DNA from: Haemonchus contortus
Lineage: Eukaryota; Nematoda; Chromadorea; Rhabditida; Trichostrongylidae
Assembly (NCBI GenBank): GCA_000469685.2
Contig: LS997566.1
Coordinates: 43,821,442 to 43,885,441 of the forward strand
Direction of reading: 5' to 3'
Length of the DNA: 64,000 nt
In this document: in pieces, positions 47,160 to 59,579 of the stretch
Position numbering within the stretch: position 1 is the first letter of the stretch
How the letters are laid out: each line of letters opens with the position of its first letter
Notes under the pieces: generated by a model
Seen by the model: only the letters and a program-made list of their open reading frames with translations
Told to the model about the DNA's origin: nothing
Database searches by the model: none
Position numbers and translations under genes: made by a program

Positions 47160-50100
47160 TCTTCCTTCATCATGAGTTGTATTTGTGAAGGGAAGCCCGC
47201 TTATCGTTCAACAAGTCAGGCAACTTACAATTAGTCAAATCAACGTTATCAACGGCATTGGCTGTAGAGGGCTGGGCTTTCTTGATTTGAAGAGAACAAT
47301 GATGAACTTATTTGAAAGTGGACAATGAAAAAAACCTCGATACAACCTCATTTTGGCGTGAGATCTCACACAATAGAATGTTTATTTTTCGATTCGCATT
47401 ATTAATTATTTGTAATTTTTAATTTATGCATGACTTTACAAGCATGACTCTCTAACATAACAACTCGTTGGAAAACAACCCAGGTTCTTGCTTGGCGTTT
47501 GCCTCTTTGCCGTTGGAATCCGCTTTATGCATAGCTTGTTTGCATAGCTTTGTTGAGCACTGTATTAAACGCTTTTTCCATCATTTTCCGTGCAATCAAT
47601 AACCGGATCAATCGATCGGTTCATTCGTCACTTTCGATTTGATTGTCACACACTGAGTGTTCCTCGCATGAAGGCGTGTCCACGTTGCGGGCGTTTCGAC
47701 GTCGCAGCAGCATGCGAGAGATGGCTTAGGGAGGCCGTCTCGATTGATTTCGCGATGATTAGAGCGAGTCTCTGGGCTGATAGTTCCGTGACGGTCACTT
47801 CGCGACCATTATGACTACTCCGATTCAATTCGTCATCTCTCTGAATAGCGTTTCTGATTGAACATTACCATCTGCTATCATTCCACGCTCCCATCGAAGA
47901 GTCGAGACCGATGCTTTCTCTTTCATTCACATTCCAAGCCTTCTGGATCTGTACACAGTCCTTTTCTGCCTAGCTGTACGTCCTGTTCGAGTTCGTTTCT
48001 CATTCGCTTCTGACTAGGTCTTTGACATAAGTTCTGTGCCACTGGAACTGACCGTTCATGCCATTAATGGCTCCTGATGTCCATCTTGATATTCTTGCTG
48101 ATTGGATCTGGGAGGTCAGGGAGAGTTGGTTTTGTGGTGTCATTTTCGCACAGGACAGGATATTGTTTTTTCCTCTCCTCAAACCTTTTTGATGATTTTG
48201 ACTTTGTGACGGTCTGGAGAAGTTTTCGAATAGTGGGAATCACTTTGGGAATTCTCATGATCCCCTGTGGGCTTCATATAATGAGAAGGTTATCTGTTGA
48301 GGTCTCTTTGAGCTGATATCTCTTGTTTCTCCCAAACAGCTGATTTTGATGGAGCTTATGCTCCCAGTTTATGATGCCTAAAAGGATTAAACACATCCCA
48401 TGTGTTCCAATATCCGCTTATGATCTCATCCGTCCTATCTGTCCACAGTCAGGTCTTCCCACGACAACAAACGGAATCTCCCTATCTCTTCTATGGCCAC
48501 AGACTAGGATGGGAGGGACTATCTTTGATAGATAGATAGATGATGGATTCCATTTGAATTCCTAGTCTCAATGAAATGAAAATTTCCTAGCTCGGGCTTT
48601 CCTGAACCTTTTGCTCTCCCAAGCTTACTGTGGTTCATTGCGAATTTTGTAAATTTTTACGATTTGAATCATTCATATTGCTCATCATTTCTTCATAAAC
48701 TGCTGCTAATTAATTTTCTGAATGGCCCCAGCTCTAAAGTAGCCCTGCTGCTCATAACCTTATCCTACTCAATCTACCCGTTCCCATTGGTTAAAGATTT
48801 ATAAGCATGATTCCCGAAATCAAGGAAAAAGCCAATGTTGTGACGCTCTTGGGCGTTTTCCGTGGAATCTAGATCAGCGACTATGAAGGGCGTTTTTTTT
48901 TCAGTAGTTCCTGCCGTTAGTTTCCACCCACTCGTCCTTAATCCGATTTGAAAACGATTCTTGTTTGCAAGTGTATTTCTTAACATTTGGGAAGTTGTTC
49001 GGGAACTTTCCACGAACATGACTCACACCTGACTGATGTGTCGTGCTGTTGTTTCACATTAGCGATGGGTAAGCCCGCCCACCTTTACCAGCTACTGCGG
49101 TGGAGTTTCATTCTACACTTCTATTATCTTCTCTCTGTAGTTGTTATCCACACTGCTCTCGTCAAGTATTCCATTTCCTCTGAGGGTGTTCCGTACGGGT
49201 AGTTCCCGAACATCCCGAAGGGACTTCAGCGATTTCGAAACTTTCGCTCTAGCGCCCGTTAGTTTCGTAATGTATTCCCATGAGCCCTATTAAACGGGAA
49301 TAGTCGTCAACCCATTCTCATTGATTGGCATTGTACTGTACAGTATTACTTACTTTCATATCCATGTATTCAATGTCTCTTGAAAATGCTTCCTATCATT
49401 ATTTCCTTCTTCTACCCTTCTATTTTTTCTATCTTTTATTTTATTTCCTTCTGAAAGTCCCTCGACTTTCATAAAAGCTATTTTGGGAACGACCTTTGGT
49501 CAGAGTTTATGAGGATCATTTGCTTTCTCATCCTCCTTCCTTCATCCATCTTCTTCAATGGCTCTAACTCTCCAGACTTTATCTCCTGCTCTGCGAAAAA
49601 ATCATTTTTTACCGCTCTACGCTCACCGTTTCGACAGATTTTCCTTAAAGGCCATAAAACAGTCCGAAGTTTCTCGAAGCGGCAATGGCTGCCATTCCTG
49701 CTCACCACAGACCGGCTTGTAAACGATTGCTAGTGGGACAGAGGAACGGCAAACAGTGTCAAAATGCTGCGCTGGGCCACCTATGCCAGCATTTCGACAG
49801 CATTGAGGAATTTCTCATGTCTGGGAACATTTGGGGCCATAATGTGACGTGTGGGGCTGTTGTAATTGGGGTTCGGTCAAAGGAGGTGCCTGTGGGGTAC
49901 ATAATTCCTCTTTTTTAGTTTAGTTATTAACCAAATCAGAAAGTTTTGAGAGCTGTTCAGTTGTCTCGAATAGTTCACTGGTGTCCGTATCTCTCTCAGA
50001 ATCTTTTGGGGATCGTTGTAAGGGGTTTAGGCCTTCTGCTGGCACTTTAGGAAAAGGCTCGCTCCCCCGCCCCCCGGCCCAGGTTCCACCTTCCGCTCTT

Positions 50101-52040
50101 GGCTTCATCTTTTCCTATTCTGAGGGTAATGAAGTGTCTGAGGAATGAATATTTAGAATAGGCGAAGAGTTGACTGTAGGGGAAATTCAACACATAGTAG
50201 GATCTTTGGCCCACACTGAATAAAATGGGGCAAAGATTGAGGTGGAAGGAGATGGGTGGATGGAACAGCGAGTTAGACTTCGGGAAAATCAATCAAACAA
50301 ATCCTTTTTTCCCATTGTCGAACTCACATTTGTTCCATAGAGGTTCAGAGAATGAGAAGATCTTTCTTAATTTTTTCCTCTTCGGCTTTCACATTCCACT
50401 GATCGACTTGTCGGCCATAACTTCTCAGATTCCCACACGTCAATAGGGGGACATTTGTCAGGGGAGTCGGCATGTGTTTTTATTGTCTTTTACTTTTTTT
50501 ATGATGACGTTCAGCTTTTGTTCCGTCCTGACCACATTGTAATAACTCTTATCGATTGGAAATTCCTAATAAACCCATTTTCTACACCATCATCGCCCTC
50601 TGTTACGAGGAAACGTTTTTGAAGGGTATCAGGATGTTTGTTGAACCGCTCGTAGGTGCTTGAGAAGCATCGAACGCGTGGGGATTTGCGAACATTCAGT
50701 TCCATGAGGGAACAGGTTCTCGTCGTCCTGCTCATTCCGTATTTCTGAACCTTGGCCTAAATTCTGGAAAAGCCCCCACAACTGCCACCGCTCCTGGGAA
50801 CCGCCACCAGAAATAAGATCGAATCATTGCTGAGTCTGACAAAGAGTTAAGCAGAGTCGGAAAAGGTAGTGCTGAAACGTAAGAAGCTAACCCTGTCCCA
50901 ACGTTGATTAATTGCTCTTGAGCTCTTGAGTTGCGCCCTTTCATTTGACTGGCATCCAGTACCGCAGAGATGATTGAAAGCGTCCCCGGCTTATAAAGTG
51001 ACTTGATATGGGATAAGAAGTAGGCGACCAAAATATATCGGAGTCGAAGCCTTCTCCAGAGGAAGAACCAGGATGGAGGTGGATGTTTGGTTTCCCAAGA
51101 CGGAATTTGGTTCCGGTCCTCATCCAGAAACGATATATGCAAGTGGGAATGAGCTGCTATTGCCCAAGCACTTCTTGCCGTATTGTTTAACGAGGATTCA
51201 TGGATGTTTGAAACCGTAGTGACTTGTAATAAAGACGTAAAATATGTCCCCGAATGACTTCTATCTCATGGCGCATTTACATTGGACCCACATAGCAACC
51301 CAGCCGGGATGGAAATGATCGACCTCCAAAGTGTCGGTGCACCTTCAGTGGTGTACGTGTGTGTAGCGATTGCGACTCCAGCCACTACCAGTGTAAAAAC
51401 TGTCCATTCTGAATTTCCACCGTCACAACGGGGTGTACGACCATCAAACTATTTCAATTGTTACGGCAAAGCCGTTTATTATTGTTCACTTTGCATACAA
51501 AAACGTTCCCGATTAGTTTTTTGGCATAAAGACGCTACAATCTGGTGAGATTCTTGCAAGGTCCTTTTCGAGAAATCATTTCCTCTTTAATCAAATTATT
51601 AATTTTGTCTGGGAACACATGGCAGTCAGCTCTTCAGTTTGAGGTAAAGACACGCGTCGTTTCACATTTAGGTCGCACTCAGGCTGAATACAATAAGTCA
51701 ATTATGGGGCTGTAGTGCCACCTGTTGCTGTCTTCCTGTTCCTCTCCTTCAGCCCAGTCTTACCCCTACAAAGACAACCACTCAATTCCAATCAGGGCAG
51801 GTCGTTCCTCTTCCAACACCTTAGGGCTTGGAAACAGTGTATCATAAGGTTCTCCAAACTATCTTATCGAAGGGGGTTCTCGCTGATTTCTCTGAATTGA
51901 ATCTCCTTATCGACATCTCAGTGACTGAGGCGCTATTGACGCTCTACTGAGTTATAAGTCTCAAGCCCTGGGCATAGACTCATTCGGTTTTTGGGATCCA
52001 CCCCGCTTTGACCTCATCCAGACAGATTCGGAGTGGGGTT
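47160..52040. other. Gene-free stretch upstream of the BAG gene
   Basis: Short open frames only. A CpG-rich patch at about 47660-47820 stands out in composition but shows no splice pattern I can defend. The region may contain upstream exons or regulatory DNA of the BAG gene. Confidence 0.4.
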
Positions 52041-52059
52041 TGGATGTGTGTGTGTGTGG

Positions 52060-52230
52060 TCCGCACACTAACCTTTGATGGCCAGCAGACGGACGTCTCC
52101 ATGTCACCCTTCTAGATGAATCTAGTACCAATTAATTGACCCAGAAGGAATGGAGCTCGTTGATTCGGGCAGGTATCGATCCGGGACTCGACGTTTGAAC
52201 CTGTGTGCTTGCCCCATCTCCACATTTGGA
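52060..52230 (-). repeat. SINE fragment
   Basis: GATGAATCTAGTACCAATTA body and GGTATCGATCCGGGACTCGA near the B box. Confidence 0.6.
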
Positions 52231-53127
52231 GTTGGAAATTGAAAAGCGTACAGAAATTTGTTTCTTCGACAGCTGAGTCACTCATTTCCGAGCTTCTCTC
52301 TTCGCGTAGTATTACATTGTTCCTGTGATTTCGTTTTCGGATTGTATTCTTGTTCCAAAAGGAAAGAAGTTAGAATCCGTCGCGGTCGTTCATCAAAAAG
52401 GTTGAATAATAGGTGCCAGTTGCACACGCTGTGGATGGGGTGCAGTGTCGCCATGGTGTAGAGGAGAAGCACAGTACCCCCTTAAATCAGATGCCCAAGA
52501 TCGAGTCACGTCCAAAACCGACTTCTGCCTTGCCTATAACTTCGCATCCTGAAGAAGCTTATCAGAGTTGTTTGAGAACAAAGTTTGAACTGAGTCGGAG
52601 TTTGACCAGGCGATGTACAAGGCAATGCGATTATCCTCGATACGATGTGGTACCAGTTGTCAACCTCAGAAAGTTGATTGGCTTGGGCGATCCGACACCC
52701 CCGTTTACTACTGAAACATCCTCCCTTTCTGAAGATTTGTTAGAGAATTCTTATAGGCAGAGAATGAGCTTTTCTGAATGATCTGGTCTTGCTCTGGTCT
52801 ATAGTGTTCCACCGGCTAAAGACCCGCTAAAGTGGACCCTATCTTTCTGCAGACAGTGGAAATCTCAAGCATTTCGGAATCTTCTAATTAGACCTTAACA
52901 CTTCTTCTCTGATCATTTTTCTTGAAGACTTCTTTATTTGCTACCACGTGACTCATTCAGTGATTTTCGAATATCGTCGTAAAAGCGAGCCTTTTCTGAC
53001 TAGGCTGCTACATTCGTGCTGACAATAGCCCGTAACATTCGACTCTGCCCAACCCACCTTTTCGCCAGCGATTCAGTGACGTTCCAACAGTTCTATCGTA
53101 TTGTACACGCTCAACCAGTCCTACTAG

Positions 53128-56100
53128 ATGGCTGCTAGAATCATTCCGATCACTATTCAAAGAGCCACTGAAGCTCCACCACCACCACCACCACAACCAC
53201 CACAGCAGACCACCACGATCATCGACAAGCCTGCTCCTTCAACAACTGCATCTCCATCGCCACCACCTGCTTCAAATACATCCACTACTACCAGCATCGA
53301 TGAGGTTTGATCATTTATCCTGGCTTTTTGCAAGCATAGCCTAACATCTGCTTACTAACATATTTAATCCGTAACCGCAGTCCGTAATCGCAAGAGCCTT
53401 TTTCTCACACTAAACCTTTGTCTTGAACCAGCGATTACCGAAATTCAATTGCGATAGATCTTTCTCGATCTTTTTCCGGAGAGTTATAAGTTGGTGTATA
53501 CCTGGCAGTTTTCCGAAGAATTTCTTACAGATGGCGACCAATCCACGTCCTGCAACAATGGCTCTGATACGAAATCGAAGCATCGACGATTTCAATGAAC
53601 AGGTTGTGAACATGCTCGATGAAGTCGAAAAGCGGGTCGAGCAGTTGAGGTGAATTTGTTCGCAATTGTTAGTTAGATGTCTGAAATTTTTAAAGGAGAA
53701 AAGCTAAGGGCTAGAAGAACAAATACCTCTTTTACCCCTGTGGACCACGTTTATTAGTCCAATCCAAAATGGATCTCTCTCATAAAAGAAGGGGTAAACC
53801 TTGTCGACGCTGTTCAGATTCAATTTCCATACAGAATAGTAGTTGCATTGGTTCGTACGGGCCAGGCAATGTACAGTTCATTTACTCTTAAAAGAGTCTG
53901 GTACCAGATATCCAGCCCCGAAGAAATGGGAAACTTTGATGGCTCAGCCCGATATCAACTTTAGATTCGATCATTCGTGAGAGGATCAGTCCCCAACTTA
54001 GCACTGCACAACTTACTTCAGGGCACTCTCTTCCTAGACTACAGTGAATGAATAGTATGGTTTTTTGGGCACCGTGATGAGTTTAACAACCATGTTATGC
54101 TTTCAGAGAGGCCGCATCCATGCTTGAGCAGGAAAAGGAGCAGATTTTGGATATGCTGAACAGCGTTAGTCTGAACACAGAGCTGTTGCGACTTGGTCAA
54201 GGTATCTTTTGTCTCAAGCTATTTCGTTTGTTCATCAATGTGGTTTTCTCCACCTGATTCCCAAACCTCACTATCCCGTCTCACCATTTGACTTATTCAT
54301 TTGTTCTTCTGTTTCCTTCGCTTTCCCTTTTCTGAACAAAGCGACTGTTATTCCCCTCAATCAAAGGTCTACCTTGTGCAAATCTCCCCATAACCATATT
54401 AATCGGGACTTCCTAAGTTACAGAGTCCAGAGATAGCCTTTCGTACAACCAAATCCAACAAACCCTATGCTTTTCTACAGCTTACAACTAAAATCGCTTT
54501 TTTTTATTGAATTGCAATCCAGTCGTGTTAAGGTGATCGTGAAGACATCACAGCAATTACTAATCGTCTCGCCGCCAGAACGAAAACTGTTGATGTAAGT
54601 TCTTAGATTTTGCTTCATGCCAGGTATCCGTTTTTAGAATGGAATTATCTGAATTAGCTGGTTAGGAGGGGAAAGGATGGGTGAGAGAGAAGGATAGGAG
54701 CAGGGAGGAAGACAGCCTTCTGTGCTGACGATACTAAAGTATCGAACCGGTTCTATGGCTTATTGTTGGCGTACTTTTTGCATGAGCCGGAATCGTACGT
54801 TATTGGTTAACTTCTGCTGGCTGGAATCGTTTTTCTTTTTTTAAGCTGATTTGCAAAGGTCGACAGATGTACTTTTCAAAGGCTACTTCTAAAGTGTTTT
54901 TTTTTTGCTATTTTCACACACCAGTACGTTTGAAGTGGAGAAAACTTTTACACCGAGTTAGCTTTTTCAATGTGTTTGACGATTCGAGCTCCCCATCTTT
55001 TCAGGTGTCTGTTAACACCCCACGAAGTAGTGAACAGGAACGCGCTCTGTCATCCGTGAACAGCCTTATCGAAGGAGTTGTCGAAAAAATGCACGAGGAT
55101 ATGCAGGCTGGGAAAGAGGTCAGATTAGTGTTCGCATCTGTTGGTGTGAACATTATATGAACATCACTTCCATCGGGTTCTCGCAAGGGACCCATAGAAG
55201 GTCGTTCGTGAAGTTTGTGATTTTTTGGAATGTTTTGGAAGTTTCCATGGAATCGATATCATGAAACCTTTGAATATACTATTAGGTGTGTGCATTAATT
55301 TCCGCCGTTTTTTGCGTGCAAAAACAAACATTACAAAATTAAAACCAAGTGTACATTAACCAATGTATTGCCCATCGTGAGCTACAACCTCTTGCCATCT
55401 TTCTGGTATCTTGTTGACTCCGCGCCTAAAAAAAGTCTTCATCTTTTGAGGCAATCCAGTTATCCACCTATTTTCGCACTTTATCGGCATTCCGGAAGCG
55501 TGTATCTGCTAAACTGACTTGCATGGACCGGAATAGATGGTCATCAGAAAGAGCAAGATCCGGAGAGTATGCGGGCTGAGTAAGCTAATCCCATCGGGCA
55601 ACTTCAATTTTTTAAAAGGACATTCTTCGCAACATGGGGTCTTGCATGTTCGTGGTGGAACAGCACCTCATGATATTTTCTTGCGCTTAACGGCCGCTTG
55701 TAGGTGAGAGCATCCTACAAACTGTCAAGTTGGTGTTCGTAGCGGTCAGCAGTAACAGTTTCCTTCGGGCTCAGCAACTCACAGTACACAACACCCTTTT
55801 GTTCCCACCACCAAATGCACGCACAGCATTACTTTTTGCTTTCCGCTTTCCTTGCAAACTCTCGAGTAAAGAGAAACCATCTCAGGAGGTTTATTCAGAT
55901 AGAGCTTGTCCTCCATAAGTATCAAAAAGCATCGGGTGGGCTTCAACGCCAGTTTCCTTGAAAACAAACAGCAGGAGAAGGGCCCCCCGGGAAAACGGTT
56001 TATCATGCTCCATGACGAATCAGTCTGGGAGCAACGGAATTTTGGGGAAAGACTGATCTGTCTGCCCTTAAGTAGGTAGCTAATACCCTATCGTACAGAA

Positions 56101-58181
56101 TATGACAGGATTCACAGGTGAACCTCTAGCATGGTTCGCGCAACGACCCTTTGAAGACGGCGGCGGAAATTAATGCACACACCTAGTACTTGCTCAGAAA
56201 GGAATACCGTCATTTTGTAGTGTTTTTGTGGAAACATAAGAACATTTCCCGAAAAATCAGGATTTTTGTAAGGTTTTTGGCAGATAGGCATGGTCAGACT
56301 AGCAGATGGCTCTCTACTAAGTCAATAATTCCTACTTTTCACATTTTTTCCCGTGATTCATCTCTTCTAAGTGAATTTTCTTCATCTCTTTGAATTGAAA
56401 TGAAACATTTCTGCTAGCCAAATGGAGTTACTTCATCGTATATAGGCCACGGGAACATTTCGAGAAGTTTCTGAAAACCGGTTTTCCCGTAAAAAATTCG
56501 AGCATGGCATCGACAGACTTACTGGATGATGAGATGTTTTGCCTTCAGATCCATGAACTAGCAAAGGAGTAATAATGTGGCAAAAATCCCGGTTTTGGGC
56601 AGAACTTCAGTCTCGGGCGGGCCCCAAAGGCCCCGGGAAGCCCAACTCCCGTCTGAGACCAAAGATTTCTCACATTTCGTCAACCTTGTGAGACTTTCGC
56701 ATGGCGTACTGCGGTTAACAAAAACATCAAATCGAAATTTGGTGAGATTTCCAAGGGACTACACCCTTCCATGACAGATTCACAGAAACACATGACAAAT
56801 TTTGTTTGGCCCCAAAGTCAGTGGAGTTTATAAACCAATCACTATCTTCTTTGTTCGATATCAAACATCTTGTTTTACTCCTTCGTGTGCAATAACTACT
56901 AGGTTGAGCCATAAGTCCTCGGACAAAATGATAGCGATGACTTCTAGAGATCATAGGAGACGAAAATGGACGCGCGTGGCATTGTTAGATAAAGTATAAA
57001 AGACTCTTTAGAATACATGCTAAAGAACACCTATCTGTTTCCTTTCCTGTAACAATGCCCCATGATTTCAAGCCATCGCAACTCTACCTCCGCAACACCA
57101 TCCTATTTCTTCTTTATCTGGCCAAAAACCCGCGGAGATCGATAGACGTATTAAAGAAGTTTACAAGAAGGATGCTCCTGCTGGATGCACGATTCACAAG
57201 TGGCGCACGAAGTGCGTGCCGAGCGAATTCCATCGAAAATGAAGTCCGTCCGGGACGCTCAACCAGGTGAAAGCCGATCCGTATCAAACTACTCGTGAAC
57301 TGGCAGTCACCCTTGGGGAGCCAGTCCATAAGTATTCGTGGATTGAAGTCAATCGGCGAGGTGCAAAAGCTCGGTCGATGGGTGCCTCAGGCTTTGAAGC
57401 AGTATGACATGGATTTTCACGCCGACATGGCACTTCCTCTCCTCACGCTCAAGCGCAGGAAATGTTCAGGTGTACTAGGTAGAATGTATTTGAAAGAACT
57501 TCTTATACTCTATCCAACGATGCCTCGCTCGTCCATGTTCGTCTCCTCTTTCGCGAGTTATGATCTCTAGAAATCATCACTATCACTTTGTCCGAGGACT
57601 TATGACTCAACCTACTACTTCTCATTGCTTCTTTTCCTCCTTTTTTCTTCTGTTAAGTTATATCGTACACAATACATTCACCTACTTCTACTACTACCCA
57701 CACTGTTTAAAAGTTCTGTTGTTGTTGTTGTTTGTTGCAACTCACAGTGTTTTAGTTTGGTTGCAGTATACTTGAATACTTTTGATTTAGGCATGTCGTC
57801 GTTATCTGAATGCCTGCAATCCCGACCAACCTGATGGCCCGATAGATCAGAGATTTCAAGCTCAGGTAAGTCCAGCTCGCTAGCTTTGTTGGTACACATC
57901 GAATGGAGAGGAAAAAGAATCGGCACTCATTTTGAAATATGGGAAGGTTGAGCCATGGTGAACTTGGGGCTCGGAAGACAGCGCCTCCGTGTGTTTGAGT
58001 CCACTCCGCCTATACCTCAACGTAGCTATGCCTTCAGGTGGTCAATGTCTTTGCAAAATAGTTCGTCTCTTTGCAGCTTATTGAATGCACCGCTGACGAT
58101 CAGAAGAAGATTCGCAGAAAACTCGCTCAAATCATTTCTCAATTCGAACGTGCTGAGCGTACCTTCACGCCGCAATGGTAA
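53128..58181 (+). CDS. unc-23: BAG2/UNC-23-type Hsp70 co-chaperone
   Basis: Seven exons: 53128-53304, 53531-53649, 54107-54201, 54533-54594, 55005-55118, 57791-57865, 58077-58181; 248 codons plus TAA, all phases consistent. Residues 1-59 are a proline/threonine-rich disordered segment. The rest follows the BAG2 plan: a coiled-coil (DDFNEQVVNMLDEVEKRVEQ, then EAASMLEQEKEQILDMLNSV), a middle helix (RALSSVNSLIEGVVEKM) and the C-terminal BAG part with NPDQPDGPIDQRFQAQ and DDQKKIRRKLAQIISQFE. Human BAG2 is 211 residues. BAG2 proteins act as nucleotide-exchange factors of Hsp70 and restrain CHIP; in C. elegans, UNC-23 maintains muscle attachment. The second exon also begins with an ATG flush with a TTCTTACAG acceptor, so a 189-residue isoform starting at 53531 is plausible. 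The orthology is from recall, not a search. Confidence 0.87.
53840..54000 (-). repeat. SINE fragment in BAG intron 2
   Basis: Body segment AGAGTCTGGTACCAGATATC and a GGCCAGGCAATGTACAGTTC block matching the family. Confidence 0.55.
55285..56183 (-). mobile_element. Decayed mariner element in BAG intron 5
   Basis: Inverted ends GGTGTGTGCATTAATTTCCG at both sides, flanked by TA (55283-55284 and 56184-56185). On the minus strand the transposase C-terminus survives (VDNWIASKDEDFF, NKIPERWQEVVAHDGQYIG) with in-frame stops. At 899 bp it is shorter than the ~1.3 kb of a full mariner, so there is an internal loss. Non-functional. Confidence 0.88.
56902..57612 (+). mobile_element. Second, unrelated mariner remnant in the same intron
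   Basis: Inverted ends GGTTGAGCCATAAGTCCTCG on the left and its close inverse at 57593-57612, TA on each side. The interior encodes a transposase N-terminus (DFKPSQLYLRNTILFLLYLA) and then a shifted piece with KLGRWVPQALKQYDMD. Internally deleted (711 bp) and frameshifted. Confidence 0.85.
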
Positions 58182-58289
58182 ATAAATGGTAATGGTGTGC
58201 TACGGATTTTGTGTTTCGACTCGAAGCATACTTTCATTTTATCCCTGTCTCACTGATGGCTGCCTTAGTTTGTTCACGCCAAAGGCATG

Positions 58290-58650
58290 ATATCTTTTAA
58301 AGATCGCTTTTGCGATAATTTTGGTGTCTCTATCTTCAGAAGTGTGATGGGAGTGATAGTTCAGAATAGTGCAAAAGAAAACGCCAAAACTGGAATAATG
58401 AGAGGGGTGTGAGCCTTCAAAATAGTGGTAAAAGTAGGGGTTGGACAAGAATGGGATAACAAAAGTTGCTTGGAAGTTGTATTTGGACGAGTTGTCCGAA
58501 GGTGTGTGCCATTGCGTATAGTTGACTACAGTAAACTGCTTGGATGCAATGTGTGAGTCGAGCTAAGCTGCAAAGGAGCAACCTATACAGCCTCCAACGC
58601 GCCGCCGAACTCGTCCTCCTTGGGTGTGTACGTCGGCTAAGTCAGTCTTG
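58290..58650 (+). repeat. Dispersed repeat copy after the BAG gene
   Basis: Shares TTGCGATAATTTTGGTGTCT and GGGGTTGGACAAGAATGGG with the copies at 34970-36110. Confidence 0.55.
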
Positions 58651-59443
58651 GGGCCCTTATAACAACCTATCTAAGTCGTTTTTCGACCCAAGAGCTTCCC
58701 TTGTGCTGTCCTGTTGTTTACTAATTAATCCATGGCAAAAATTCAGCAACTCTTTTCATCGAGAACTCCTGGACGAAAACCGTTCATTACCCTCCCTGAA
58801 GATACTGGGAAGTAAATGTGAGCAGAGATAACGAGGAGAATCTCGTTCTCTTATACGAGTACCAGCTTCTTCCATGAGATCGTAGCATTCGAATAAAACC
58901 GACTTCCTTGCCCACCATAAATGTGGCTTAAGTTTAAAAGTCCTTAAGTTCTGGTAATTGCATGCACTTGTAACAGTCCAAGAAAGCTTCATTTTTGGTA
59001 TTCATATTTAGACTTTACCTAATCTGATCTATTACAGATTGCTGCTCTCTTGAAAACTCGCGTCCTCCGTTCGTTCGATTTCCACCATTTCGTTAATTTG
59101 AATTTTATAAGAATATAACTCCACTTCTGCATATTTTCCATCAAATTTTCATTTTACATGTTCGTTTTCCAGTTTTTAAGCTCGTCTTCTGAAATCTCCT
59201 TCATTCTGCTCCGCAGTATTCTATTTTTGAGAATAGTGAAAAAAGTTGTGACGTCAATTTTTACTTGGGTATGAAGTTTTGATCGCTCTAGAAACCATAT
59301 GTGTGCCTGTAAGTCTTCGTTTTCATATTGTAACGTTCTGTGTAAATAAATACAATAAATTGTTATATTTTATACAAAAATAGTAAGGAAAAGGGTTGTG
59401 CGAGATCATGACGACAAAAGGGAAGGGAGGAGTATTTGGACGA

Positions 59444-59576
59444 GATGTCAGTTCCCGCATTAGCATGAACAGCCGGCTACAGAGGTCAATAATAGCAAAA
59501 ATCGCATTCTGCTGGGCGCATTCATAGAACTGACGAGATATGATGATAGATTCATGCTAATGCGGGAACTGACATC
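59444..59576. repeat. Perfect 26-bp inverted repeat, 81-bp spacer
   Basis: Left arm 59444-59469 begins GATGTCAGTTCCCGCATTAG; the right arm 59551-59576 is its exact reverse complement. The flanking bases show no target duplication. It may be a small foldback element or a structured transcript. Confidence 0.8.
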
Positions 59577-59579
59577 TGA

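Noticed and set aside
47590..47814. CpG-rich open frame with a CPRCG motif as a zinc-binding exon
   Set aside because: Only one CxxC pair, no splice partners and no paralogue.
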